This document shows positions 15,901 through 23,730 of a DNA stretch of 31,020 nt, in pieces. The notes beneath the pieces are model-generated. The model was not told the origin of the DNA. It ran no database searches and saw only the letters and a program-made list of their open reading frames with translations. Source of the DNA: a virus; the IMG/VR virus record IMGVR_UViG_3300019759_000014, positions 1 through 31,020 of that record, one strand, 5' to 3'. Position numbers and translations under genes: made by a program. Position 1 is the stretch's first letter. The number at the start of each line of letters is the position of its first letter.

Positions 15901-17946
15901 TTTTTCATCTACTTCACTAATCCCTGCTCTGTTATTAGCTATTACTCTTTGCAGTTCAGCTATTGCTATCGTATCCTGCTTCTCTCTTTTTTTCTCGTCT
16001 GACAGCTTCTTTTGATTTTTAGTTAAATCATCAGACCATAGCTTCTTTTTCTCCATTAAAGCTACAATTTTATCTTCTTCTTTAGCAATAAATTTAGTAA
16101 TATCCTCTTGCACTTTTCTATCTATAGCTAACTCAGCTATCAACTTAGCCTGCTCTTTTGCTATTTCTAATGTCTTTTCAGATTCAACTCTTTCTTCATT
16201 TTTAGTTCTAGCTATATCCTGAAGTGCTTTTAAATGATTTTCCACTACTGTTAATTTATCTTTAGTTGTCTTTAAATCTTTTACATCTTTTGCTTGATTT
16301 TCATCAGACTCAAAGAAACTATCATCTGCTATATCTTTCTGCAGGTTGTATATTACACTTGTTAATTCATTATATTCACTCTCTAGTAGCTTTTTACCTT
16401 TTCTTATTGTATCTATTGGTTGTTGACTTAATGTTTCTACTGAAGTGTTTAATACTTTCGAAAGCTCAAGCAATCTCTTGTTTTCATCACTAAAATATTC
16501 TGCTATTGAATACCCTGCTGTCCCAACGATTACTGCTCCTGCTATATATGGGTTTCTCATTGCTGATGCTGTTACCGCATCTATTGCTTTTGCTAGTGCA
16601 AAATATGAAGCTATTGCTGTTGCTGGTATAGCTACGTTTTCAGCAATTCCAACTATATCTTTTACAACTTCATATATATCATCAAAGTTTTCTACAATAT
16701 CATCTGAATTTTCTGTTAGGCTTTGTGCTACCTCATAAAAAGTTTCTGTTATATCTTGGAACATTCCAGACTTTTCTACCATATCGCCCATAGTTCTTTG
16801 CCAAGCACCCTGCATCTGCAAGAACCCTTTTTCATAAGACTTTGTTGTTGCTAGAATGTCAAATGGCTCAAACTTTAGATCAAACAGTTCTTTAAGTCCG
16901 TTACTTCTTTGTCTTGCTTCTTTTATTGCTTTATTTGCTTCTGTTGGCGACCCAAAAATCATAGTAGAGATTATCGAGTCTGTTGACACATTTCCTGTTA
17001 GTGCACTTCTTATCTCTTCTTTTACTCTATCCATAGGTTGACCAATTGCACCAGCTATGTTTGAGAATCTTTGTGCTAACTGAACTGTGTTTTTATTTAT
17101 CTCTTCAACTGAACCACCAAAAGCATCTCCCATTGCTAATGTTTGACCTGTTGCTTGCTGATAGATTTCTGTTAATTGAGCAAATGTTGCAGGAGTCTTA
17201 AGAGCTTCTTCTCTTAGCTCTTGCATAATATCTTTCGCTATTGCTTGACCTGCAATAAATTTTTCCATTGGAGTTATAGAGTTTCCTAATGAATCCACCA
17301 TTCTTGTATTTGCTGATGTTAAAGCTGAGATACCAAATGTATTTGACTCAACCATCTTGTTTATCTGGATTCCAGTTCCTAGCGTTGAATCCCATGCTCT
17401 TTGTGTTGCATACACAACCCCAGCTATTGTACCAGCCCATCTTAGATATCTAATTGTTTGATTTGCTAAATTTTCAGTTGACTTACTTTGTTTATCTATT
17501 ACTGCGTTATTTTTAAGTTGTGCAGAAGTATTTGCTTGCAATGCCTTTGTTTCTTTTTTTAATGTATTTTCTTGCTTCTCTAATATTTGTGCTTCTTGTT
17601 TTTTAGCAATTATTGTTTTTTTTGTATTTGCAATATCTATCTTTTGCAGTGCTATATTATCTTTTTGCTCTTGCTGAAGTTTCTGTAGTATTTCAATGTA
17701 TTGTTGTTGTGTTTTTTTCTCTTCGCCTGTTAGAGTTTTTAACTTTTTCTTCTCTTCTCTTAGTATTGCAGTCTGCTTAATTAATTCTTTTCTATCTGCT
17801 GTGAGTCTTTTTTCAGCCTTATTGTATTCTTGTGTTACTTTTCCTATCTCTGAAAAAGTTTCTTTGTAGTATTTTGAAACCGATTTTAGTTTTGCTTCTA
17901 ACTCTGTGTCATCAATTTTTAAGACTGTTTTTGCTGAAGTTGCCAT
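12949..17946 (-). CDS. tape measure protein, 1665 aa
   Basis: Largest gene of the window, downstream of the G/GT chaperones, as expected for a siphovirus tape measure. Residues 1-150 are a charged coiled coil; a hydrophobic stretch near 442-482 and another near 945-985 (VLAMVALLAGIAGAVGVGG) could insert into the host membrane at DNA ejection; long helices fill the rest. Around 1509-1540 the segment LNKIFQENLGRDVGSEGGAD resembles DUF4214. Near 1562-1602 it carries the common tape-measure C-terminal motif GGVVNRPT, then FGEAGTEAFVPLPDGR. At roughly 0.15 nm per residue the tail would be near 250 nm (inference). A promoter-like sequence precedes it. Confidence 0.95.
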   Translation of the reverse strand: MATSAKTVLKIDDTELEAKLKSVSKYYKETFSEIGKVTQEYNKAEKRLTADRKELIKQTAILREEKKKLKTLTGEEKKTQQQYIEILQKLQQEQKDNIALQKIDIANTKKTIIAKKQEAQILEKQENTLKKETKALQANTSAQLKNNAVIDKQSKSTENLANQTIRYLRWAGTIAGVVYATQRAWDSTLGTGIQINKMVESNTFGISALTSANTRMVDSLGNSITPMEKFIAGQAIAKDIMQELREEALKTPATFAQLTEIYQQATGQTLAMGDAFGGSVEEINKNTVQLAQRFSNIAGAIGQPMDRVKEEIRSALTGNVSTDSIISTMIFGSPTEANKAIKEARQRSNGLKELFDLKFEPFDILATTKSYEKGFLQMQGAWQRTMGDMVEKSGMFQDITETFYEVAQSLTENSDDIVENFDDIYEVVKDIVGIAENVAIPATAIASYFALAKAIDAVTASAMRNPYIAGAVIVGTAGYSIAEYFSDENKRLLELSKVLNTSVETLSQQPIDTIRKGKKLLESEYNELTSVIYNLQKDIADDSFFESDENQAKDVKDLKTTKDKLTVVENHLKALQDIARTKNEERVESEKTLEIAKEQAKLIAELAIDRKVQEDITKFIAKEEDKIVALMEKKKLWSDDLTKNQKKLSDEKKREKQDTIAIAELQRVIANNRAGISEVDEKIARIKLDRLQKEEERRNNIWVAEQALLGVEVKRSDLLNLKIQAEAENYALTTAGKEEEESRLKILKLAFEYQQAINNEKKKDVKEDDRLDEDWARIQSEHYLSMVESQISLSESASNWGSNLEGVAGTIADLSSSMAKFDLDRLKSTEAQAKLDIKYAKIDEKIWEDEKKAQTLAYRYIKEQDKIKKKSFENEMDGYAGVAGASANFFNQESDNYKTLHTLEMALQFAKHTSMLMDDINNAKKVSASTTQIGLNVAEGATKQATEGDPYTATARVLAMVALLAGIAGAVGVGGSSGGGSVPSAISSDTIAESEFNTLMIEMANEPILERLDRMVDLLEIIGLEGTAGRTRLAQSATQYEMDTRLLAEEIIRSTQTLTLGAGYGTATQENIRFAWENQFSKANEAVGDSLFDLGGAFEKVTFDANVFRNNTLASLSAIYNQGLLPTLSDWTQGYKDGVRDDIELGQWAVAQGIENINKLQEVTHEYIVSLSDVVDTMSDAKDTFKELYDDLTGTTTYEDRDLAKAKKDVEKLLSDTGLDFATYLEKQISIISKVEKEFGTDISTLFLSQDPRDLQDQADALSSLNKAMDNAFGEGVQSALNFIDSIELYAESILESSNAIMNVAEAQSIIQDDIVNQWEEADDRLSSLSETFSSLGQSIEDTISTLLGGSDALDAQDRLIEDFWNKREELDTLLLKDTNLTESEEARLKVLTGNVTKLSTEIQKASIGDNTNITNELVSELGILSSELADDENRLSMEDKVQELTDTAIEYLGESSPIVEWLKTLTGVVGEIGFNQYAEQKEIDQAYARVETANQVAEATAEQAYGSKELNKIFQENLGRDVGSEGGADFWQNIIESADTKEQGIALATAGIKQSEEFLMKNATPFANGGVVNRPTVSLFGEAGTEAFVPLPDGRTIPVTMNNKYPSKTSLESYASRTNDMEVKKLLEQVIQKLDTISVSSSKTAGFLDDSQNGNRPLLVKQQA

Positions 17947-17976
17947 TTTACTCTCACTTTAAGAAGTTTATAGCTT

Positions 17977-18005
17977 ATTATATCTAAAATAAAAGATTGT
18001 TTTAA
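17977..18005 (-). promoter_or_regulatory. promoter before the tape measure gene
   Basis: On the minus strand TTAAAA (18005-18000) is followed after 17 bases by TATAAT (17982-17977), in the context TTTTAGATATAAT, which also occurs before the G gene. It lies in the 79-bp gap between the T frame and ATG 17946. The -35 match is weak (four of six). Confidence 0.5.
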
Positions 18006-18025
18006 TTAATGCAGTTGGGCAGAAG

Positions 18026-19005
18026 CTATTTCCTAGCTTCATATTCCCTTTGTTGTTTTTTTAGCATCTCTGTTTCATATTCTGTAACCATAAATGCGTA
18101 TTTTGATAGATTTATCCCATACATATTTTTTGCAGATTCAGCAAGCTTTTGTCTATCAAGTCCTGTAAAGCTACCTTCCATTCCCACATTTGTAGTGAGA
18201 TTCTCATTTTCTCTTAAAAACCCAAATATCTTAAATGCTAATCTTGTTGAATCTGGTGGGAATCTTGCTTCCAATCTCCCCTTATGCTCATCTTCATAGA
18301 GCTCATCGTCAGATATTCTATGTTCTCTAATATACTCTCGCCACTCTATTTTATCCTCATTGAACCACCACTCTACTAGTTTTGAAAACGCTTTCCCTGA
18401 GCGTGATTTCTATATCCTCTCACTGTAGAGAATGTCATGTTTGCAACTAGCATTTTTTCCCAATCTGTTAGGTTTTCTTGATTTAGACCTACTATATCAA
18501 ACACCATATTATTTAGCTCTTCTGATGCTTTTGTGTATTTTTTTATTGCTTTTTCTTTTTCTTCTGCTTCCACTTTAGAAATCGACATCATAAGCTTTTC
18601 TGTCTTACTGAGTTTTTTCAATAAGTCTTCAACTGCAAAAGCATCTGGTAAGTCACAATCTTTTGTGTTTTCTGTGGACTTATAATTTCCATTTTCATCT
18701 TTATATGAAGTTACTTTTTCTATAACAGCATGAATAAAATCTCCGATCTCTTCAGCTTTAAACTCTTTAACTTCTTCTCTCGTTATTAAGTCTTCTATAA
18801 TTGCAATAAGGCCATTTTCATCTTTGTCTTTAATCTTTTTATATCTATCTTTTTCAAGAATAGGCGTATTTCCTATTGCCTCAAGTTTTATTTCAAGCTC
18901 TGGTGCTAAAACTACTTTTGAATCAAGCTTGTCTAGCGTTTCCACTATTACATCTTCATTCCCTTTTGCTATATGCTCATCTATTCTCTGTCTTACTGTT
19001 TTCAT
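18026..19005 (-). CDS. GT tail assembly chaperone, made by -1 frameshift (about 326 aa)
   Basis: From the slippery site 18397-18391 (GGGAAAG on the coding strand) the -1 frame is open without a stop to 18026, adding 121 residues (AFSKLVEWWFNEDKIEW and so on, ending KKQQREYEARK) to the first 205 residues of the G product. The downstream frame has no good start of its own where it begins, so frameshifting is the natural way to make it. In lambda and many other siphoviruses, G and GT bind the tape measure and recruit the tail tube protein; neither is in the finished virion. Location between tail tube and tape measure fits exactly. Confidence 0.88.
18376..19005 (-). CDS. tail assembly chaperone G, 209 aa
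   Basis: The zero-frame product of the chaperone gene: an acidic/basic helical protein of 209 residues starting at ATG 19005 behind ACAAGGAATAC. It stops at TAG 18378-18376, 13 bases after the slippery site. In the lambda model G is made in excess over GT and coats the tape measure before tube assembly. No conserved motif identifies it alone; the call rests on position, size and the frameshift. A TTTACA-N17-TATAAT promoter precedes it. Confidence 0.85.
   Translation of the reverse strand: MKTVRQRIDEHIAKGNEDVIVETLDKLDSKVVLAPELEIKLEAIGNTPILEKDRYKKIKDKDENGLIAIIEDLITREEVKEFKAEEIGDFIHAVIEKVTSYKDENGNYKSTENTKDCDLPDAFAVEDLLKKLSKTEKLMMSISKVEAEEKEKAIKKYTKASEELNNMVFDIVGLNQENLTDWEKMLVANMTFSTVRGYRNHAQGKRFQN
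18391..18397 (-). promoter_or_regulatory. programmed -1 ribosomal frameshift slippery site GGGAAAG
   Basis: On the coding strand the heptamer reads G GGA AAG in the zero frame, five codons before the G stop, and would re-pair as GGG AAA after a -1 slip. It is identical to the slippery heptamer of lambda G/GT. The downstream -1 frame is open for 121 codons. Confidence 0.88.
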
Positions 19006-19032
19006 GTGTATTCCTTGTTTTTGAATGTATGT

Positions 19033-19061
19033 ATTATATCTAAAAAATGATTATTTGTAAA
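19033..19061 (-). promoter_or_regulatory. sigma70-type promoter before the G/GT gene
   Basis: Minus strand TTTACA (19061-19056), 17-base spacer, TATAAT (19038-19033). This is the best -35/-10 pair in the window and it lacks the TTGAT-N4-GTCAA operator. It lies between the hairpin after the tail tube gene and ATG 19005. Confidence 0.65.
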
Positions 19062-19091
19062 AATGTAGTGTTCCTTGTTTTTAAAATTTCA

Positions 19092-19124
19092 GGCTAAAGC
19101 ACAAAACAAGGAAATGCTTTAGCC
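19092..19124 (-). terminator. hairpin after the tail tube gene (terminator or attenuator)
   Basis: GGCTAAAGC (19124-19116 on the minus strand), a 15-base loop, then GCTTTAGCC (19100-19092) make a perfect 9-bp stem starting eight bases after the tail tube stop. The following minus-strand sequence (tgaaatttt) is only moderately T-rich, so termination may be partial, or the hairpin may protect the tube mRNA 3' end. Confidence 0.65.
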
Positions 19125-19132
19125 CTACACCA

Positions 19133-20326
19133 TTACTGGTACTTTACCTCTGAGTACACTATATAACTAATTGTCTTAGTTGTATTATCCCCATCTGCTG
19201 TTAGAGGAATTGTCATATACGCAACTTTATCAGTTGTGAAATCTGGGTCAACTCTATCTCCCTCAACACTTGGCAATGTGAAGTGTGCTACTGAACCGCT
19301 ATCATTTCCATAAAGCACTTTAACTTCTTGAGCAGTGCTTCTATAACTTGCTTCATACTGTGCTTTAGTGAATTTAAGCATATAGCTACCTTCAACTACC
19401 ATATTTGGATTATCATAAACTTTCGTTCCCACTTCCAATGCATCATCAAGAACAACTGCTCTATTTATAGACATAGTAAAGTCTCTAGCATCAATGGGCT
19501 CTGCTCCATCAAACTGAATCATAAGATCATCATATCTAAATGCTTTATCCACCGTTAGAACTTCTGTATACCCTGCTTCTGTATCAATAGATGTAAAAGG
19601 TGTTCCATCTGGATTTCCTATAACGCTATCAACTGCACTTGAACCTTTTACTGGCATAGAATATTTATGAATAACCGTACCATTAGACTTACTAAACTCA
19701 TAACCATCTAGATAGTTACCTTGAAATCTTTTTACAAAAGTATCTGGTGTCAAGCTACATCCAGAAGTTGCTTCACCTTCCATCCCGAATGACGGTAAAC
19801 ATGCTTCAGAAGAACCAGTATATTTCCAAATTGGTAATCTAGCTTCCCACACTACCGTTCCATCTGTGATTATTTCACCAACTTCCGTTGGAACTGGCTC
19901 TGTTGCTCCAGTATCTCCACCAGTTTTACACACCAACATGAAAGCTGTCGTTCCTGCCAATGATACAATATCTCCAGCCAAAGTATGCTTATTAAATTTA
20001 GCATAAGATGTTAAAGTTGTCCATGTATCTGTTTCTGCTGAAACTGGTACTGCTGGTTGACCAAGAACGTGAGTTACGATAAAAGGCATCATATCGCCTG
20101 TTGTTTTACATTCCATATTCCCAGCAAAATCAGAGCTTCCTCTGTCTTTTTTAGAACCTTGACCACCACTATCTAAAGTTGTGTTTACTTCTGTTTTTTG
20201 AGTCTCTTTAACATCACAGTTAATAAGACCTTTAACTATAAGAGCCGATGGGTTTGCTGGGATAACATTAGCATTATCCTCTTTCCAAACTCTTAACTTT
20301 GTGAATCTATAATTCTTTTCTGCCAT
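19133..20326 (-). CDS. major tail tube protein, 397 aa
   Basis: It sits immediately before the G/GT chaperone gene, the normal place of the siphovirus tail tube gene (lambda V). The protein is beta-rich and slightly acidic; the N-terminal half has the character of phage tail-tube proteins (FTKLRVWKEDNANVIPANPS, then GSKKDRGSSDFAGNMECKTTGDMMPF). The C-terminal third (AEGYT-like turns, VDPDFTTDKVAYMTIP) may form an outer Ig-like domain, since 397 residues exceeds lambda V (246). It polymerises round the tape measure to form the tail shaft. The call is by position and composition. Confidence 0.8.
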   Translation of the reverse strand: MAEKNYRFTKLRVWKEDNANVIPANPSALIVKGLINCDVKETQKTEVNTTLDSGGQGSKKDRGSSDFAGNMECKTTGDMMPFIVTHVLGQPAVPVSAETDTWTTLTSYAKFNKHTLAGDIVSLAGTTAFMLVCKTGGDTGATEPVPTEVGEIITDGTVVWEARLPIWKYTGSSEACLPSFGMEGEATSGCSLTPDTFVKRFQGNYLDGYEFSKSNGTVIHKYSMPVKGSSAVDSVIGNPDGTPFTSIDTEAGYTEVLTVDKAFRYDDLMIQFDGAEPIDARDFTMSINRAVVLDDALEVGTKVYDNPNMVVEGSYMLKFTKAQYEASYRSTAQEVKVLYGNDSGSVAHFTLPSVEGDRVDPDFTTDKVAYMTIPLTADGDNTTKTISYIVYSEVKYQ

Positions 20327-20338
20327 AATATTCTCCTA

Positions 20339-20830
20339 CTATAGTCCATTATCTTCGCCAAACATTACAAACACTTGTGCCTGTAAATCATCTGCCTCAT
20401 CTATGTCTGTGGTTGTTAGGCTTTCTATTTTTAGAAACCTTACATCTCCACCCTCTATATTACAAGCGTTAGCTTCTAATATTTCACATGCTTTATAAAT
20501 TATCTTCTTTATATCCAAAGTTGAAGTCCAGCTTGTTACTCCACCAACGTCTTCACTTTTCTCATTTGGAATTATCTGCACTACAAACGGTAATGTCCAA
20601 GTTCTAAAAAAATCTGCTGTTGAAGCATTATCTCCTTCCATAACTTCTGTATAAAAAATTATAGCTGGAAGATTATTCGCTTTCACTTCTTCCTTAAATG
20701 GGAAACTGCTATAAAAAGATAGCTCCTCTGTCAATACGTCTACGCAGAACTGGTTAAATTCTACACTACTTTTTAATGTAGAAGAAGCCCAACCCTGTAT
20801 GTCAATAAATCTTGCTAAACTACCTCTCAT
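20339..20830 (-). CDS. tail terminator-like protein (lambda U position), 163 aa
   Basis: It lies between a gp10/Z-like gene and the tail tube gene, where the tail terminator is normally encoded. The protein has mixed alpha/beta character, with FNQFCVDVLTEELSF and an acidic C-terminus (DIDEADDLQAQVFVMF). The start overlaps the preceding stop (ATGA at 20827-20830). It would cap the finished tube and dock it to the head. I recognise no sequence motif, so this rests mainly on synteny. Confidence 0.6.
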   Translation of the reverse strand: MRGSLARFIDIQGWASSTLKSSVEFNQFCVDVLTEELSFYSSFPFKEEVKANNLPAIIFYTEVMEGDNASTADFFRTWTLPFVVQIIPNEKSEDVGGVTSWTSTLDIKKIIYKACEILEANACNIEGGDVRFLKIESLTTTDIDEADDLQAQVFVMFGEDNGL

Positions 20831-21483
20831 GCTGTTACCACCTCTCTTGATGTTACATTTATTCTATCGATCTTCTTCTGTATAAGTTTTTCAAGTTTAT
20901 CAGACATAATACTTCTTACTTGACCCATTGCGTTAGCTCTACCTCTTTCTATAAAATTTTGTCCTTTATAGTTTGGGTTTCTGAACTTTGATTTGGCTCT
21001 CACTTTATCAACGTAGTCATTGTCGTCAGTATCAACATCTCCACTATTTAACTTCTGAAGTATAGCATAGCTACCTTTCGTAACCGCACCAACTGTCTTC
21101 GCATATCCAACAACTTTTCCATCTTTCCTTAGCATTGGCTTTAGCCTTCCATGCTTTCCACCTACAACCATTGTCAAACTTTTTGTCATCAGATTTGAAG
21201 TTATAAAGCTCTCCATGTTATCTGGAGTTCCATTGCTGTTTTTACCAACATGAGACATTCTTTTCCCAAGAACGTTACTTGAGCTTGTTCTAAAAATCTT
21301 TAACTCGCCTTTAATATAAGACTGTCTCCAATTCGTTCTCGAAGCTCTAAATGCTTTTCTTGTAGAATCTCTTAAAACTATACCTGCATGATCTAGTGCA
21401 TCAAGAGCCATTCCATAATTTATCTCTATTATCTTTTCCAACATTGGTACTGAACCATCATGTATTTCAATTCTAATAGCCAT
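20827..21483 (-). CDS. tail completion/neck protein (lambda Z / HK97 gp10-like), 218 aa
   Basis: The early part (ALDHAGIVLRDSTRKAFRAS) has the helix-then-basic pattern of gp10/Z-type tail completion proteins that bind the neck interface. The middle is rich in Lys and Gly and the C-terminal part is helical with IERGRANAMGQVRSIM. It begins three bases after the connector gene's stop and overlaps the next start by four bases. Synteny with lambda (FII-Z-U-V) supports the role. Confidence 0.65.
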   Translation of the reverse strand: MAIRIEIHDGSVPMLEKIIEINYGMALDALDHAGIVLRDSTRKAFRASRTNWRQSYIKGELKIFRTSSSNVLGKRMSHVGKNSNGTPDNMESFITSNLMTKSLTMVVGGKHGRLKPMLRKDGKVVGYAKTVGAVTKGSYAILQKLNSGDVDTDDNDYVDKVRAKSKFRNPNYKGQNFIERGRANAMGQVRSIMSDKLEKLIQKKIDRINVTSREVVTA

Positions 21484-21486
21484 AAC

Positions 21487-21822
21487 TTATGGTCTTCCTC
21501 TGTGTCTCACTTTTTCTCCATAGACAGTGTAAAGTCCACCTAATTTCGCAACTCTTCTGACTCTATAAGTTACTCCATCATAAATGACTGTATCCCCATC
21601 TACACTTGATACTGGAACTTCTTCTAATTTCAAACCGCCAAATGACTGATAATCATCAATCTTATCTTTTTCTATCTTATTAAAAGTTCCTGCTCCAACG
21701 AATGAATTTAAGGGAATTGCCAAATCATCACGACTTCTCATATACACTATACTTCTCGTTGGAGCAGTATCAGCATCTACAAAAGTTGCTCTTGTTTGAT
21801 CTATTAAGTCCCTTGCACTCAT
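21487..21822 (-). CDS. head-tail connector/head closure protein (lambda FII position), 111 aa
   Basis: Compact beta-rich protein whose last third (VIYDGVTYRVRRVAKLGGLYTVYGE) resembles the barrel of small phage head-closure proteins. It is placed after the small post-capsid genes and before the Z-like gene. It would bind beneath the portal and receive the tail. ATG 21822 lies just after the stop of the 53-aa gene. Position is the main evidence. Confidence 0.55.
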   Translation of the reverse strand: MSARDLIDQTRATFVDADTAPTRSIVYMRSRDDLAIPLNSFVGAGTFNKIEKDKIDDYQSFGGLKLEEVPVSSVDGDTVIYDGVTYRVRRVAKLGGLYTVYGEKVRHRGRP

Positions 21823-21825
21823 CTT

Positions 21826-21987
21826 TTACTCTTTACTTGACTTAGACTTTTTCTCAACAAAGTCTTTTACTGATCCATTACCAATTAATGTTTTGTATAT
21901 AGAATTTGAAACACTTTTAATAGTTCCTTTCCTATATTCTTTACCATTAACTTTATCTGACTTAGTAAACTCTACTGTCTTTGCCAT
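21826..21987 (-). CDS. small head-region protein, 53 aa
   Basis: ATG 21987 to TAA 21828-21826, lying between the coiled-coil gene (stop at 21993) and the connector gene with only 3-5 bases on each side, so there is room for exactly one gene. The product starts MAKTVEFTKSDKVNGKEYRK, continues with a KGTIKSVS-type turn and a helix (SIYKTLIGNGSV), then a Lys/Ser-rich tail. The first part resembles the short V.FT...NG.EYRKG element also seen in the neighbouring gene, a form often found after capsid genes. Confidence 0.65.
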   Translation of the reverse strand: MAKTVEFTKSDKVNGKEYRKGTIKSVSNSIYKTLIGNGSVKDFVEKKSKSSKE

Positions 21988-21992
21988 AACTT

Positions 21993-22295
21993 CTACTTCT
22001 TAGCTTTAGAAGCATCTGTTAAAGTTTTAACTTGAGCTTCAAGACCAGTTTTGTCATCTGTTAAAGTTTTAACTTGAGCTTCAAGACCAGTTACTTTTGC
22101 TTCTAGTGCTTTGATATCTTTTTCATAATCTGCATTTCCAGAAGAAGCAACCACTTCTTTAACTTCAGTAGCCAAACCTGCTCCCACTAACGCTTTCGCA
22201 TCTTCTAGTGAAATCTGAGTTTTACCTTTACCTACTTCGGCAGTTTCTCCATACTTGAAACCGCCTGATTTACATGATAATTTTATTGCTTTCAT
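21993..22295 (-). CDS. small coiled-coil head protein (lambda FI position), 100 aa
   Basis: Residues 1-45 form a small domain (AIKLSCKSGGFKYGETAEVG, then SLEDAKALVGAGLATEV) typical of short proteins encoded after capsid genes. Residues about 57-95 are a coiled coil with two identical copies of GLEAQVKTLTD spaced 14 residues apart, that is two heptads each, encoded by a perfect DNA repeat. Coiled-coil extension by repeat suggests an oligomerising assembly protein; in lambda the FI product at this position aids DNA packaging. The function here is inferred from position. Confidence 0.6.
   Translation of the reverse strand: MKAIKLSCKSGGFKYGETAEVGKGKTQISLEDAKALVGAGLATEVKEVVASSGNADYEKDIKALEAKVTGLEAQVKTLTDDKTGLEAQVKTLTDASKAKK
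22013..22092 (-). repeat. two perfect 38-bp direct repeats, 42-bp period, inside a coding region
   Basis: Bases 22013-22050 recur identically at 22055-22092. The 42-bp period keeps the reading frame and adds 14 residues (two heptads) to the coiled coil of the 100-aa gene. The identity at DNA level, including silent positions, suggests a recent duplication. Confidence 0.9.
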
Positions 22296-22306
22296 TATCT
22301 ACTCCC

Positions 22307-23389
22307 TTACGATATTAGTGTAGCTTTGATAGAGATAAATGCTTTTGGAACATTCATTGTTGGCAACGGAGAACTTCTATAGTATCTCTTAACACCTGCT
22401 GGATCTTTAACTGTTTCTGCATCAATCCACTCTCTATCTTCAATAAGAACTAGCTCTGAGTTTTCACCCATACCTTCTGCCACTGGAATTGCACCATATT
22501 GACGTTGAGCATTTTGACCATCACCCATAGTGAAACCAACTACATAGTTTTTGTCTAAGTAATAGTTTGATCCACCATACTTCTCTAACTCATAGTATAT
22601 ATCTACAGGTACACCAGTATCTCCAGTTGTTTGACCAAGATACTTCATATACTTACTAGACTTAGTAGCTTTCTCTTCTTTTGTTGCAGGGATAAAGTTT
22701 GCACGCTTACCAGATGTTGTGTTATCTGTAGTTCTAACTTGCGGATGCTTCGCCCACGCTTTCTTAGCTTCATAACCAAGAACATAAGTATCAACTGCAT
22801 ATTGACCCATCTCTTGAGCTTCTGTTTCAAGTTGCTCTACTGGAAATGAGTTTGCTGTATCATTCCATTGGTACTGACCAGCAGTAGCATTGTCATTTAC
22901 AATAATGTTTGTTAGACCGTAGTCAATCTCATCTGTTGTCTCTCCTTCTCCAGAAACTACAATTTTACCAGTAGTAAGAACATCGTACATAGATTTTTTG
23001 ATAAGTCTTTGACTACGTTTTTTCAGTTTACCAAACTTAGTTGCATCATCTTCGATTTCAGCTTTTTCAGCATCAGAAAGACCACCAGTTGTGTCACCAT
23101 AAATAGTTTCACCTATTCTCTTTTTACCTGCATTAACAACTGCATCAACAATTGACTCATTGATCTCCATAGGATTAACAGTGATAGTTTTATATCCATC
23201 TTTATCAACCACGTTGGATTCTTTAGCAAAATTACCTTTTAATGCAATCTCGTCTGTACCTTCGTAAAAGTCAAATTCAACTTTTACACCATCGTGTGTG
23301 AACTCTGTAGGGAACGCCATTCTTGCGATTGCCATATCCACTGTTTGCAGTATTGCTACTGCTGTAATTACACTTGTTCTAATTGCCAT
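22307..23389 (-). CDS. major capsid protein (lambda gpE family), 360 aa
   Basis: The protein follows the decoration protein as in lambda (D-E) and reads like a gpE-type capsid subunit: a short N-arm, then segments such as GYKTITVNPMEINESIVDAV, GKLKKRSQRLIKKSMYDVLTTG, YVLGYEAKKAWAKHP, and the C-terminal YYRSSPLPTMNVPKAFISI, which fits the A-domain strand pattern of E-family capsids. Length is near lambda E (341). It should assemble the icosahedral head on the scaffold. The start at ATG 23389 has AAGGAGTTTCAC upstream. Confidence 0.88.
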   Translation of the reverse strand: MAIRTSVITAVAILQTVDMAIARMAFPTEFTHDGVKVEFDFYEGTDEIALKGNFAKESNVVDKDGYKTITVNPMEINESIVDAVVNAGKKRIGETIYGDTTGGLSDAEKAEIEDDATKFGKLKKRSQRLIKKSMYDVLTTGKIVVSGEGETTDEIDYGLTNIIVNDNATAGQYQWNDTANSFPVEQLETEAQEMGQYAVDTYVLGYEAKKAWAKHPQVRTTDNTTSGKRANFIPATKEEKATKSSKYMKYLGQTTGDTGVPVDIYYELEKYGGSNYYLDKNYVVGFTMGDGQNAQRQYGAIPVAEGMGENSELVLIEDREWIDAETVKDPAGVKRYYRSSPLPTMNVPKAFISIKATLIS

Positions 23390-23399
23390 GTGAAACTCC

Positions 23400-23720
23400 T
23401 TAGTCTCTTAAATAGATGCCCTTGAAATCTAAAGCATCTCTTACTTCTGCATCCGTACCTGTACCAAAGTCAACTTCACTTGCTTTAATATCTGCACTTC
23501 TATACGCTAATCCATCAACATCTCCTGCTGAAGCATCTACATCTTCATACATTACTGTATATGGGTCTGCTGTTGTTAAAAATGGAATCACTTTTCCTGT
23601 CGCTATTGAGACTAAATCTCCACGAGACACTGAATTTCCACTTGCTACCGTTACTGTTTTCAACAGTCTTACTTCTACGTCAAGATTATCTTGAGGTTCT
23701 ACTTGTTCTACTAAAGGCAT
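23400..23720 (-). CDS. head decoration protein (lambda gpD-like), 106 aa
   Basis: It lies between protease/scaffold and capsid genes, as lambda D. The sequence has the typical small beta-rich frame with LKTVTVASGNSVSRGDLVSI, and the rest reads like the all-beta D fold (VDGLAYRSADIKASEVDFG). It would trimerise on the expanded capsid and stabilise it. ATG 23720 has AAGGAGAAAGAT before it. Length matches gpD (110). Confidence 0.8.
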   Translation of the reverse strand: MPLVEQVEPQDNLDVEVRLLKTVTVASGNSVSRGDLVSIATGKVIPFLTTADPYTVMYEDVDASAGDVDGLAYRSADIKASEVDFGTGTDAEVRDALDFKGIYLRD

Positions 23721-23730
23721 ATCTTTCTCC

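Noticed and set aside
18026-18274. Separate 82-aa gene starting with TTG at 18274
   Set aside because: The frame is open upstream to the GGGAAAG site and is better read as the T part of the G/GT frameshift product.
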